Assembly (NCBI RefSeq): GCF_001592305.1
Contig: NZ_BCWR01000004.1
Coordinates: 496,001 to 560,000 of the forward strand
DNA: 64,000 nucleotides
Reading direction: 5' to 3'
Source: Hydrogenophaga taeniospiralis CCUG 15921
Lineage (GTDB): Bacteria > Pseudomonadota > Gammaproteobacteria > Burkholderiales > Burkholderiaceae_C
Below, piece by piece: positions 18,561 through 27,278 of this stretch. Each line of letters opens with the position of its first letter. Position 1 is the first letter of the stretch. The translations under genes and the position numbers were made by a program. Below the pieces are notes generated by a model. It was not told where the DNA came from. It was given only the letters and a program-made list of their open reading frames with translations, and made no database searches.

Positions 18561-18656
18561 ACCGCCTCACGCATAGCGTTGTAGAAACTGATCAGAAGGT
18601 TTGTCGTTTCCTCTTGTTGCCACAGTGGAAGAAGACGCGACGCAGGGATGCGACTT

Positions 18657-20090
18657 CTACGCTGCGCGACAAATTTTCAGCGTGTTCGTGCCGCCGGGCT
18701 GGCCCATGGGCTCGCCGACGGTGATGGCGTACACGTCGCCGCTTTGCACGATGCCCTTGTTTTTCAGGTAGGCCTCGGCGTCGGCCAGGGCGGTGTCGCG
18801 GTCGGCGCTGGTGTCCATGAGCAGGGGGCGCACGTTGCGGTAGAGCGTCATCTTGCGCTGCGCCGTGAGACTGGAGGTGACGGCGTAGATCGGCATGCGC
18901 ACGTTGTGCCGGCTCATCCACAGCGCGGTCGAGCCCGACTCGGTCAGCGCCACGATGGCCTTGGCACCCAGGTGGTGGGCGGTGAAGAGCGCGCCCATGG
19001 CGATGGACTGGTCGATGCGCTTGAAGGTCTTGCCCTTGAAGTCGGCACTGAGTTCGGCGTATTCGGCCTTCTCGGCCTCCTGGCAGATGTTGGCCATCTC
19101 GCGCACGGTCTCCAGCGGGTATTTGCCGGCGGCGGTTTCGGCGCTGAGCATCACGGCGTCGGTGCCGTCGAGCACGGCGTTGGCCACGTCGCTCACCTCG
19201 GCGCGCGTGGGCACCGGGTTGACGATCATGGACTCCATCATCTGCGTGGCGGTGATCACCACCTTGTCCATCTCGCGCGCCATTTTGATCATGTGCTTCT
19301 GCAGGCCGGGCACGGACGCGTTGCCCACTTCCACCGCCAGGTCGCCGCGGGCGACCATGATGCCGTCGGACACCCTGAGGATGTTGGCCAGCTCGGGAAT
19401 GGCTTCAGCGCGTTCGATCTTGGCGATCAGCGCCGGCTTGTGGCCCACGGCCTCGCCGGCCACGTTGCACAACTGGCGCGCCAGCTCCATGTCGGTGGCG
19501 TTCTTGGGAAAACTCACCGCCACGTAATCGGCCTTCAGGCCCATGGCGGTCTTGATGTCCTCCATGTCCTTGGCGGTCAGGGCCGGCGCGGTCAGGCCGC
19601 CGCCCTGTTTGTTGATGCCCTTGTTGTTCGACAGCTCGCCGCCAAGCTTCACGGTGGTGTGCACCGCCGGGCCGACCACCTTGTTCACCGTCATCACGAT
19701 CAGTCCGTCGTTCAGCAGCAGGGTGTCACCGGCCCGCACGTCGCGCGGCAGCTCCTTGTAGTCCAGGCCCACGCCGTCGATGTCGCCCGGCTCGGTGCGC
19801 GAAGCGTCGAGCACGAAGGGCTGCCCCGGCTCCAGCATCACCTTGCCTGCGGCGAACTTGCCCACGCGGATCTTGGGGCCCTGCAGGTCGGCCATGATGC
19901 CAACCTCGCGCCCGGCACGCTGGGCCGCCTCGCGCACCAGGGTGGCGCGGTCGATGTGGTCCTGCGCGGTGCCGTGCGAGAAATTCAGCCGCACCACGTT
20001 CACCCCGGCACGGATCATGGCCTCCAGCAAGGCGGGATCGCTCGAAGCGGGACCGAGGGTGGCGACGATTTTGGTGGCGCGTTGGGGCAT
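18657..20090 (-). CDS. pyk: Pyruvate kinase
   Basis: The 477-residue enzyme opens with RATKIVATLGPAS and contains RLNFSHG, MADLQGPKIR, the catalytic IMVARGDLAVEVG, ATQMMESMI and the effector-domain segment ALTESGSTALWMSR. It converts phosphoenolpyruvate and ADP to pyruvate and ATP, the last glycolytic step. The ATG at 20090 matches family N-termini; a longer frame would add 26 unrelated residues. A palindrome 70-93 bp upstream may be its operator. Confidence 0.95.
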   Translation of the reverse strand: MPQRATKIVATLGPASSDPALLEAMIRAGVNVVRLNFSHGTAQDHIDRATLVREAAQRAGREVGIMADLQGPKIRVGKFAAGKVMLEPGQPFVLDASRTEPGDIDGVGLDYKELPRDVRAGDTLLLNDGLIVMTVNKVVGPAVHTTVKLGGELSNNKGINKQGGGLTAPALTAKDMEDIKTAMGLKADYVAVSFPKNATDMELARQLCNVAGEAVGHKPALIAKIERAEAIPELANILRVSDGIMVARGDLAVEVGNASVPGLQKHMIKMAREMDKVVITATQMMESMIVNPVPTRAEVSDVANAVLDGTDAVMLSAETAAGKYPLETVREMANICQEAEKAEYAELSADFKGKTFKRIDQSIAMGALFTAHHLGAKAIVALTESGSTALWMSRHNVRMPIYAVTSSLTAQRKMTLYRNVRPLLMDTSADRDTALADAEAYLKNKGIVQSGDVYAITVGEPMGQPGGTNTLKICRAA

Positions 20091-20666
20091 GCTTGTCTCC
20101 GGGGCTGTTGGACGAAAAAACGACCACCACCCGGCGGTACGGGCGGCGGCCTTGTAATTTGGTTTCAATTATCAATGAAACCAGTTACATCCGAGTTTCA
20201 GGCTGCGGACCGGCGGCATGCGTGTGTACAGACAATAAAGTCAGTCGTCGCAATCTCACATCGTGAAAAACGGATACGGGGACTGATTTTGCTGGCGAGG
20301 TGACCCCGGGGCGTAGAAGTTGCCAAGCTGGGTTGAGCCTCATCAGAGAACGGATCTTCAGACACCCATCGAAGGCGTCTCTCAACGAATACAGCAGTCG
20401 ACCCGCAGCCGTCGACGGTGACAGTGGTCATGACGGGCTCAGAGAGTTGTTGTTGAGACATCTTGAGTGTGAGCCCATGTCTCAGCACGCTGGCAACAAG
20501 GGGGAGGTCAACGCGGCATGCATGCCGGTCAGGTATTGGAAATCGGCGGCGCAATCAATTTGCGTTAGCGTGGTCAATCCCGTACGCTGCCCCGACGTCC
20601 ACACGCAACGCCCGAGCCCATGCGGGCCACCGGGCCGGCCTTCCGGACGTGCAAAGGAGTCCAACC
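20091..20666. other. Intergenic region between divergent pyk and EF-G-like genes
   Basis: These 576 bp hold no convincing gene. Open frames on both strands lack recognisable domains and a good ribosome site. The pyk-proximal end carries the palindrome at 20160-20183 and the other end carries AAAGGAGT before the EF-G-like start. The middle is less GC-rich than the flanks. Confidence 0.6.
20160..20183. promoter_or_regulatory. Candidate operator upstream of pyk
   Basis: TGGTTTCA and TGAAACCA form a perfect inverted repeat around an 8-bp AT-rich spacer, 70-93 bp before the pyk start. The symmetry and position suggest a dimeric repressor site. RpiR-family HexR controls pyk in other proteobacteria, but the match to its known site is not exact, so the regulator is unassigned. 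Confidence 0.5.
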
Positions 20667-22727
20667 ATGCCAAGCCGATCGAACGGCCTCACGGCCGAAA
20701 TGAGAGCCGTGCGAACATTGGCGCTCGTGGGCGCCGCAGTCGCCGGCAAGACCTCGCTGGCCGAGGCCTTGCTGTACAAGGCGGGCGCCATCGGCGCGTG
20801 GGGCAGCGTCGAGCGCGGCAGCACCGTTAGCGACCACGACCCGCTCGAGCGCCGCATGCTGCATTCGCTCAACGCCTCGGTGATGCACCTCACGCATGCC
20901 GGCACGCGCATCTACCTCATCGACACGCCCGGCGGACCCGACTTCCTCGGCCAGAGCCTGCCGGCGCTGGAGGCGGTCGAGACGGTGGCGGTGGTCATCA
21001 ATGCCGCCACCGGCATCGAGCCGATGGCGGTGCGCATGATGGAATACGCAGCCTCGCGCCGACTCGCCCGCATGATCATCGTCAACAAGATCGACGCGCA
21101 GGGCGTCTCGCTGTCGGGTCTGCTGGCCGACATCCAGGCCACCTTCGGCCGCGAATGCCTGCCGCTGAACCTGCCCGACGGGGTCAACCGGCAGGTGATC
21201 GACTGCTTCTTCAACCGCTTCGGACGCTCCGACTTCGGCCCCGTCGAAGCGGCGCACCGCGCGCTGGTGGAGCAGGTGGTCGAGGTCGACGCGGCCTTCG
21301 TCGACCGCTACCTCGAGAAAGGCGACGTCGACCCGTCGGAGCTGCACGCGCCGCTGGAGCAGGCGCTGCGCGAAGGCCACCTGATCCCGGTGTGTTTCGC
21401 CTCGTCGCGCAGCGGCGCCGGCGTGGCCGAGTTGCTTGACGTGATCGTCAAACTCCTGCCCGATCCGACCGAAGCCAACCCGCCGAGCTTCATCGTTGGC
21501 GAGGGCGCTGAGGCCATGCCCATGGAGGCCAAGCCTGACTCGACGCTGCACGTGCTGGCGCACGTGTTCAAGGTCACGATCGACCCCTTTGTCGGCAAGA
21601 TGGGCATCTTTCGTGTGCACCAGGGCACGGTCACGCGCGACAGCCAGCTCTACATCGGCGACGGCCGCAAGCCGTTCAAGGTCGGGCACCTGTTCATGCT
21701 CCAGGGCAAGGACCACGTCGAGGTGTCGCACGCGCTGCCCGGAGACATCGTGGCGGTGGCCAAGGTCGATGAGATCCATTTCGATGCCGTGTTGCACGAT
21801 GCGGCCGAAGACAGCCATGTGCACCTCGCTCCGCTGCCGTTCCCGGTGCCGGTGTACGGCCTGGCCGTGGAGCCCAAGCGGCATGGCGACGAGCAGCGCG
21901 CCTGGGAAATCCTCGGCAAGCTCGCGGCCGAGGACCCGTGCCTACGCATCGAGCATGTGGCCGCGACCAACGAGACGGTCCTCTACGGGCTCGGCGAGCT
22001 GCACCTGCGCATCGTGCTCGAACGCCTGCGCGAGGTTTACCGCTTCGATGTCCAGACTCGGCCACCGCGCATCGCCTACCGCGAGACCGTGACCGCGCCG
22101 GCCGAGGGCCACTACCGCCACAAGAAGCAGAGCGGCGGTGCCGGCCAGTTCGCCGAAGTCTTCCTGCGCATCGAGCCGCTCGCGCGCGGCGCGGGCTTCG
22201 AGTTCGCCGACGAAGTCAGGGGCGGTGCGATCCCGGGCCAGTTCATCCCCGCGGTCGAGAAAGGCGTGCGCGAGGTTTTGGCGTACGGCGCGATCGCCGG
22301 CTTCCCCGTGGCCGACGTGCGCGTCGTCGTGTACGACGGCAAGCACCACAGCGTGGACAGCAAGGACATCGCCTTCGCGACCGCCGGCCGCAAGGCCTTC
22401 ATGGCGGCGATTCGCGAGGCCCGGCCGGTTGTGCTCGAGCCGATTGTCCAGATCGAGATCGCCGTGCCCGAGCATTCCGTGGGCGACGTCACGAGCGACC
22501 TGTCGTTGCGGCGCGGCCTGGTCACAGGCACATCGGGCTTGGGGGCCGGCACCGTGGCCATCGGCGGTCAGGTGCCAGAGGCCGAGCTGGCCGACTACCA
22601 GTCGCGGCTCAATGCGATGACCAGCGGCCAGGGGCGCTACACCGTCGCGTTGTCGCACTACGAGGCCGTTCCGCCGGCCGTCCAACAGACGTTGATGGGA
22701 CGGTACCGGGTGCGCGAAGACGACTAG
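20667..22727 (+). CDS. Elongation factor G-like GTPase (EF-G2 type)
   Basis: The 686-residue protein has the EF-G domain order: G domain, domain II (VFKVTIDPFVGKMGIFRV), domain III, domain IV (GHYRHKKQSGGAGQFAEV) and domain V. Nucleotide motifs are GAAVAGKTS (22-30), DTPGGPDF (86-93) and NKID (140-143). Canonical EF-G has DTPGH, where the histidine drives GTP hydrolysis; here it is glycine. This places it with the EF-G-like paralogues of unclear function and not the translocase encoded in str operons. AAAGGAGT about 7 bp upstream supports the ATG at 20667. It stands alone next to decayed DNA. Confidence 0.88.
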   Translation: MPSRSNGLTAEMRAVRTLALVGAAVAGKTSLAEALLYKAGAIGAWGSVERGSTVSDHDPLERRMLHSLNASVMHLTHAGTRIYLIDTPGGPDFLGQSLPALEAVETVAVVINAATGIEPMAVRMMEYAASRRLARMIIVNKIDAQGVSLSGLLADIQATFGRECLPLNLPDGVNRQVIDCFFNRFGRSDFGPVEAAHRALVEQVVEVDAAFVDRYLEKGDVDPSELHAPLEQALREGHLIPVCFASSRSGAGVAELLDVIVKLLPDPTEANPPSFIVGEGAEAMPMEAKPDSTLHVLAHVFKVTIDPFVGKMGIFRVHQGTVTRDSQLYIGDGRKPFKVGHLFMLQGKDHVEVSHALPGDIVAVAKVDEIHFDAVLHDAAEDSHVHLAPLPFPVPVYGLAVEPKRHGDEQRAWEILGKLAAEDPCLRIEHVAATNETVLYGLGELHLRIVLERLREVYRFDVQTRPPRIAYRETVTAPAEGHYRHKKQSGGAGQFAEVFLRIEPLARGAGFEFADEVRGGAIPGQFIPAVEKGVREVLAYGAIAGFPVADVRVVVYDGKHHSVDSKDIAFATAGRKAFMAAIREARPVVLEPIVQIEIAVPEHSVGDVTSDLSLRRGLVTGTSGLGAGTVAIGGQVPEAELADYQSRLNAMTSGQGRYTVALSHYEAVPPAVQQTLMGRYRVREDD

Positions 22728-22948
22728 GAAAAGCGCAGCGCCGAGGCTCAGCTTGCACGCGCGTTGCCGAGCAATCGACTTGGGCGTACCGTGAGATCAA
22801 AATGCTCCCTCGCCCGGCGATTGCGATCACCCTAATTCTTGTGGCAAATGTCCGATACGCAGCGCAGGCTGCCGCTCGGCGGGCGCGATCAGAAGCACGG
22901 TTTAAGGCGCTTTGCGGTCGCTGACTGTGATTCCCATGCTCGCTTGCG

Positions 22949-23292
22949 CTAGATGCACGCCACCAACAACAGCTTGTGCCCTTCTAAAAGCGGGCATGGT
23001 GGCCACATGGGGTTGACGATCAATGCATGGACGCGCCCCCCATGATGCCTACCCGCAGAACTTTTCGGCTTTTTGGGATGGGGCGCGTCGTTGCCTTGCC
23101 AGGTGAAAGAGGAATCCACGTCCGCTGCCGTGCGCCTCGCTTTGCGGACGATGACGACCCCGTCGAACTGCTTGCCCTTGGCCTTGTGAAAGTTCATTAC
23201 CTGCAAGCCCGCAGGAGCTTCGACGCCATCAAGAATTTTCTCTTGCGCGAGGGCTTGGTCCAAGGCCAGTCGAGTGCCGTTCCGTCGCCCTC
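22949..23292 (-). pseudogene. Decayed C-terminal fragment of a UvrD/Rep-like helicase
   Basis: A minus-strand frame contains VMNFHKAKGKQFDGVVIV, matching the UvrD-family motif around HKAKGxEFD, and ends in NPMWPPCPLL, like the C-termini of small ATP-dependent helicases. Between them the frame is wrong. Shifting by one base at the A5 run near 23067 restores SRKVLRVGI, the expected start of motif VI (VGITRAR). A second shift near 23040 returns to the first frame, and the arginine motif itself is destroyed. An in-frame stop closes the 5' side near 23291. This is a broken, truncated relic. Confidence 0.72.
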
Positions 23293-23301
23293 AGTAGTGC
23301 T

Positions 23302-24231
23302 TCAGGTATCGCCTAGGGTGCGACGGCGGCAGCTCGGATAAGTCTGTAGCACCCGCCGCCCCGCCAGGCGACTAGTCATGAGATCGTGGATTCTGACTAG
23401 GAAGCGCTCGAAGCCATCGTAGTGGTCGGCGTAATGCGCGCGATGGGAATCGCGCAGCAGTTGCCAGAAGCGAGCGTTGTCACTCAGTCCCCAGGTCAGC
23501 AGGTGGTCGTAGAAGAGCGTGCCCCGTTCGAAGTCCAAGACTTGTGCCATGATCTCCTCGATCGTCAAGGTTTTCCCCTCGACTTCGGCCAGCCACGCCT
23601 CGACCTCCTGATGCGGTTGAATAGACAGAGGCGGCGGCACCAACATCACGCTTGCCATTTCCCTGCTGCCGCTCAAATCGGCGACGTCGGACCATTCAGG
23701 TTTTGCCGCCGTAACATGGCGACATACCGCGGGGTCCGGGTGTTCGACGCTTACGTAGTTGTCGAACCACCAGACGGGCAGGGCCTCCTGGATGTCGAGG
23801 AAGACCTGGCGGCGTTCCGCCTCGGGAGGGACGGTCAAGGGAGGTGCGCCTTCCACGGCCCACAGGTCCTCGAAATTGACCATGGATCGGATCCCCTTCC
23901 GGATGGTGCTCGGGTGAGCGCCGATGTTGTCGACACACACATCGATGATCCGGATGCCGAGGTCGAGGCGCGGCGGCGGGGTCCACGCACTCACGCGGAA
24001 CTCCCGCAAGGGCTTCCAGCCAACCTCTGTGACGACCCGGGCTGAAAACGGGATGCTCCGTTGCGCGTCCATCAGGCAGAAGAGGTCCAGGTCGTCATCG
24101 TCGATTCCAGACCGGCGGCCAATGCGGATGAGGCGGATTCCGCGCTCAAGATCCATCGCGGTGTGGCGCAGCGCTTGCACCGTGCGGTCGTTATAGGTGA
24201 AGGGCAGATGGGTGTAGGTGCTCTTGAACAT
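23302..24231 (-). CDS. Hypothetical protein
   Basis: This 309-residue ORF is not recognised. It starts with MFKSTYTHLPFTYNDRTVQA and is rich in tryptophan and charged residues, with no signal peptide or membrane segment. It has acidic stretches (GIDDDDLDLF) and several aromatic clusters (ALPVWWFDNY, FWQLLRDSHRAHYADHY). Coding is supported by one long uninterrupted frame with an ATG, and by sensible composition. It sits between a helicase relic and a MITE-like element, so it may be a foreign or orphan gene. A soluble cytoplasmic protein is all that can be said. Confidence 0.6.
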   Translation of the reverse strand: MFKSTYTHLPFTYNDRTVQALRHTAMDLERGIRLIRIGRRSGIDDDDLDLFCLMDAQRSIPFSARVVTEVGWKPLREFRVSAWTPPPRLDLGIRIIDVCVDNIGAHPSTIRKGIRSMVNFEDLWAVEGAPPLTVPPEAERRQVFLDIQEALPVWWFDNYVSVEHPDPAVCRHVTAAKPEWSDVADLSGSREMASVMLVPPPLSIQPHQEVEAWLAEVEGKTLTIEEIMAQVLDFERGTLFYDHLLTWGLSDNARFWQLLRDSHRAHYADHYDGFERFLVRIHDLMTSRLAGRRVLQTYPSCRRRTLGDT

Positions 24232-25096
24232 GGTCCTGACGTTTCGACGGGCGTGGTCAAGTGGCGGCGATGTGAGCCAAAAAAGGGTAAGCGGTTAACT
24301 GGACTACACGGATTTTCAATCCGGTGCACAACCGCGTTGCGCGTCGCCCGAGAGTCTCAATCCAGTCGAAGCTTATCTATAGCGCATGACCGCTATGCAG
24401 CGGGATGCTGCCGGCCGCAGGCGCCAGGCGAACTTACGCTGACAGCCTATTCTGTTGAAAAACTCGGCCCGCGAAGTTGGGCACGCCTCAGGGCAAAAGT
24501 CGACCTCTCAGATCGATCCAGGATCGACGATCGCAGGCTGCCCAAGGGTTCAAGGACCCCAAAAAAACTGCTCTTTGTGTCCCTGATGAGTTTTTCAACA
24601 GAATAGGCCGAAAGCGGAAAGTCAGCCAAGCGTTCCCTATGTCCGACAGCATTTTGAGCGGTTGGTGAGTTGATCTGCTCAAGCATTTGGGCCTCCAAAG
24701 AATCGTAGAAGCCGGCTGGTCAAAGTCAGGCAGCGGTTGCGGCCTGACTGTCGAGATGAATGGAAGAAGATTCACGCCGGAGGTCCAGTCGTAAGAACTT
24801 TGGCGGCGAAGTAAGCCAGTCGCATCAACTTTGACCCAGACCGGGCCGACCCTACGGCACGAGGTTTTGGAAACCCTTGATTTTTTGAATGTCCCAGAGC
24901 AGTTGCTGTGGCGCCCTACGATGAATGCGCCCCTGGACTGAAGGAGCATTTGCGCTGCCTTTCGCCTGCTTTTGCGCGTCTTGCCATCCCGCAGGGCCAA
25001 TAGCATTTGCCCACACGGCGGTCTTTCGGGGTCGTCACTCGTGGCAGTCGCGGGAGGTGCAAACCTTTCCGCGTTCAAATGCGGTGGCTTTGCAAC
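24232..25096. other. Gene-poor, less GC-rich remnant region
   Basis: About 865 bp lack any convincing gene. The stretch holds the MITE-like element at 24445-24608 and several short sequences that look like scattered mobile-element debris. Base composition is clearly more AT-rich than the flanking operons. Small ORFs here (24447-24698 minus, 24477-24668 plus) overlap the element and show no domain. Confidence 0.6.
24445..24608. mobile_element. MITE-like element with 21-bp perfect inverted ends
   Basis: CCTATTCTGTTGAAAAACTC at 24446-24465 recurs exactly inverted at 24588-24607; one further base pair extends the match to 21 bp. The 164-bp unit has no transposase. Ends containing CTGTTGAAAAAC resemble termini of DDE-type insertion sequences, but the family is not certain. 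No clear target duplication is visible. Confidence 0.7.
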
Positions 25097-25732
25097 ATGC
25101 GGTTCTTGATCTCTGGGCTCACAGTCGCGCTATTCGTCGCCCTGCTCGGCGGGCCGGCCCTGGCGGCAGGGGCCACGCCGTCACCCAACATGCCAGCTGT
25201 CGCTGCGTTGGCGCTGGCCCGACAGGTGATTGCCTCGGCAGACCACGGAGGCCTGCCGTTCGCTGTCGTCGACAAAAAGGCGGCCGTGATCGCGGTTTTC
25301 CTGGGCAACGGCCAACTCGTCGGCTCCACGCCGGTGCTGCTGGGGGCGGACTATGGCGACCGGGCCGTGCCGGGCGTAGGGGCACGCACCCAGAGCGGAC
25401 AACTGCGAAAGGGCGACCGCGTGACCACAGCAGGCCGATTCGTCTCCCAGCCTGGCCGCAATATCGGGGGCGAATCCGTGGTCTGGATCGACTACGACAG
25501 CGCGCTGGCTATCCACCGATTGCGCCCAGGACCGTCGCAGCAGCACCGCGCGACGCGCCTGGCCTCGGCTGACCCGCAAGCGCGCCGCGTATCGGCCGGC
25601 TGCGTGGTGGTGCCGGTAGCCTTCTATGAAGCTGTCGTATCGCCTGTGCTTGGTCGCAGCCGCGCTGTCGTTTACGTGATGCCTGAAGCCGGCGGGGCGG
25701 CGGACAAACTATTGGCCCCCAGCAACGCCTGA
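25097..25732 (+). CDS. YkuD-like (L,D-transpeptidase-related) exported protein
   Basis: The 211-residue protein has a strong signal peptide (FLISGLTVALFVALLGGPALAAG). The C-terminal motif RVSAGCVVVP resembles the L,D-transpeptidase active site SHGCIR, with the cysteine kept but the His and Arg neighbours replaced by Ala and Val. It therefore belongs near the YkuD fold, acting if at all on peptidoglycan in the periplasm, but the divergent site leaves activity in doubt. An in-frame ATG at 25079 is an alternative start; 25097 puts the signal peptide first. Confidence 0.65.
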   Translation: MRFLISGLTVALFVALLGGPALAAGATPSPNMPAVAALALARQVIASADHGGLPFAVVDKKAAVIAVFLGNGQLVGSTPVLLGADYGDRAVPGVGARTQSGQLRKGDRVTTAGRFVSQPGRNIGGESVVWIDYDSALAIHRLRPGPSQQHRATRLASADPQARRVSAGCVVVPVAFYEAVVSPVLGRSRAVVYVMPEAGGAADKLLAPSNA

Positions 25733-25954
25733 GCATGTCGCCGGTGAGCCCCGCAGTTTCTGCAGGGACTGATTGGCATAAATAGAGGCCGAGTGGCAGC
25801 TGTCATAGGGCTGCAGAACCAGACCGGCTGCACCCAGCCTTGACCCGACCCTGGTCGTGACTGAGTGAACTTCGCTCACGAACTGCCAGTCCGATGGCGT
25901 GCATTCCCGACTGTTGCAGGCTGAACTGAGCCAGTCGTTTCGATGCCGCTGGAC

Positions 25955-26845
25955 CTACCGCAGCACCACCGTCCGCAGTCCGTTGAGGAACACCCGGTGC
26001 TCCAGCACGTACCGCAGCGCGCGCCCCAGAGCCAGGCATTCCACGCTCCTGCCTGTGCTCAACAGCAGCTCCGGGCTGTAGGCGTGGTCCACGCGCTCAA
26101 GGGCCTGTTCGATGATCGGGCCTTCGTCCAGGTCGCTGGTGGCGAAGTGGGCCGTGGCGCCGATCAGCTTGACCCCACGCGCGTGCGCCTGCTCATAGGG
26201 CCGTGCACCCTTGAAGCCGGGCAGGAACGAGTGGTGGATGTTGATGACGCGGCCCGCCAGCTTCTCGCACATCTCCTCCGACAGCACCTGCATGTAGCGC
26301 GCCAGCACCACCAGCTCGGCCTCGTGCTGCTCGATGCAGGCCAGCAGTGCCGCTTCCTGCTGCGGCTTGGTGTCGGCGGTGATGGGCAGGTGGTGGAACG
26401 GGATACCCTCGGCCACGGCCAGCGGCCCCAGGTCGGCGTGGTTGGATACCACGGCGACGACGTCCATGTTCAGTTCCTTGCGGCGCCACTGGGCCAGCAG
26501 GTCGCGCAGGCAGTGGTCGGCCTTGGACACCATGATCATCACGCGCGTGGGGCGGCTGAGGTCGTGGATAGCGCCCTCGGCGCCGTCGAAGCCATCCATC
26601 AGCTGGGCGTAGGCCTCGCGCAGCGCGGCGATGCCGCTGGCCTTGTCGCCATCGAGGCGGAACACGATGCGCACGTAGAAGCGCGAGACCAGCGCGTCGT
26701 CGAACACCGCGAACTCTTCGATGTAGGCACCGTGCCGCTCCAGCAAGGCCACCATGGCCGCCACCTGGCCCTGCGCACTGGCCACCGCCAGCGTCAGCAC
26801 ATAGCGGGCAGGTTCACGGGTGGATTCATTGGGTGAGGCTTGCAT
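25955..26845 (-). CDS. purU: Formyltetrahydrofolate deformylase
   Basis: The 296-residue enzyme has an N-terminal ACT domain (to about residue 90) and a formyltransferase-like hydrolase domain with INIHHSFLPGFKGA and GATAHFATSDLDEGPII, carrying the conserved Asn/His/Asp of the family. It hydrolyses 10-formyl-THF to formate and THF, which recycles folate loaded by sarcosine and dimethylglycine demethylation. The ATG at 26845 is preferred; a GTG nine bases upstream is possible. It overlaps the FolB-like gene by about 20 bp and ends the glyA-sox operon. Confidence 0.93.
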   Translation of the reverse strand: MQASPNESTREPARYVLTLAVASAQGQVAAMVALLERHGAYIEEFAVFDDALVSRFYVRIVFRLDGDKASGIAALREAYAQLMDGFDGAEGAIHDLSRPTRVMIMVSKADHCLRDLLAQWRRKELNMDVVAVVSNHADLGPLAVAEGIPFHHLPITADTKPQQEAALLACIEQHEAELVVLARYMQVLSEEMCEKLAGRVINIHHSFLPGFKGARPYEQAHARGVKLIGATAHFATSDLDEGPIIEQALERVDHAYSPELLLSTGRSVECLALGRALRYVLEHRVFLNGLRTVVLR

Positions 26846-27278
26846 GGGTGTCACCGTGATGCGTGAGGGTTTGGAGAAAGGCGCTCGTCTCGGCCGCCTG
26901 CAACCGCAGGGCCTCGAACTCGGCGCGCGAGGAGGCGCGCTCCATGCCCACCACCAGCGCCTGCTGGCTGACGCGCTGTTTGTACAGACCGACCCAGACG
27001 TGGCGCACGCGCGGGTCCGAGGCGAAAACGAAGGCCATGACCTGGTTGACCCGCGTTTCCAGCAGCGGCGTGTGCGGCGACTGCGGCCACTCCTGGGTCA
27101 GCCAGCGGCACAGCGGCTCGTAGTCGAAGCACTGATCCAACGAACCGGGCATGGCGCTGGCCTCGCCGGTGGTGGTCAGGCTGACCCACACCGGCTGCGC
27201 GGCCTGTTCGTTCGCGTAGATGCCCACCGGCAGCTGGGTCTCCAGCCGCTCGATGCGGACGGTCCAGGTCGCGTTCAT
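26826..27278 (-). CDS. Dihydroneopterin aldolase (FolB)-like protein in sarcosine oxidase operon
   Basis: The 150-residue protein aligns with FolB: VRIERLETQLPVGIYANEQ carries the glutamate equivalent to the catalytic one, the FDYEPLCRWL segment matches LDYKAV, TPLLETRVNQVMAFVF matches the family helix, and GLYKQR keeps the lysine. FolB makes 6-hydroxymethyl-dihydropterin for folate. Its ATG overlaps the soxG stop (ATGA). In this context it probably supports the THF demand of sarcosine oxidase, but it may have drifted to another pterin role, since the sequence is divergent. Confidence 0.75.
   Translation of the reverse strand: MNATWTVRIERLETQLPVGIYANEQAAQPVWVSLTTTGEASAMPGSLDQCFDYEPLCRWLTQEWPQSPHTPLLETRVNQVMAFVFASDPRVRHVWVGLYKQRVSQQALVVGMERASSRAEFEALRLQAAETSAFLQTLTHHGDTHASLTQ

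Noticed and set aside
20300..20830. Plus-strand ORF before the EF-G-like gene
   Set aside because: It overlaps the EF-G-like start in another frame, has no good ribosome site and no domain.
24291..24335. tRNA-like hairpin with a TTTTCAA loop
   Set aside because: No acceptor or T-arm pairing and no CCA or GTTCGA-like segment could be placed around it.
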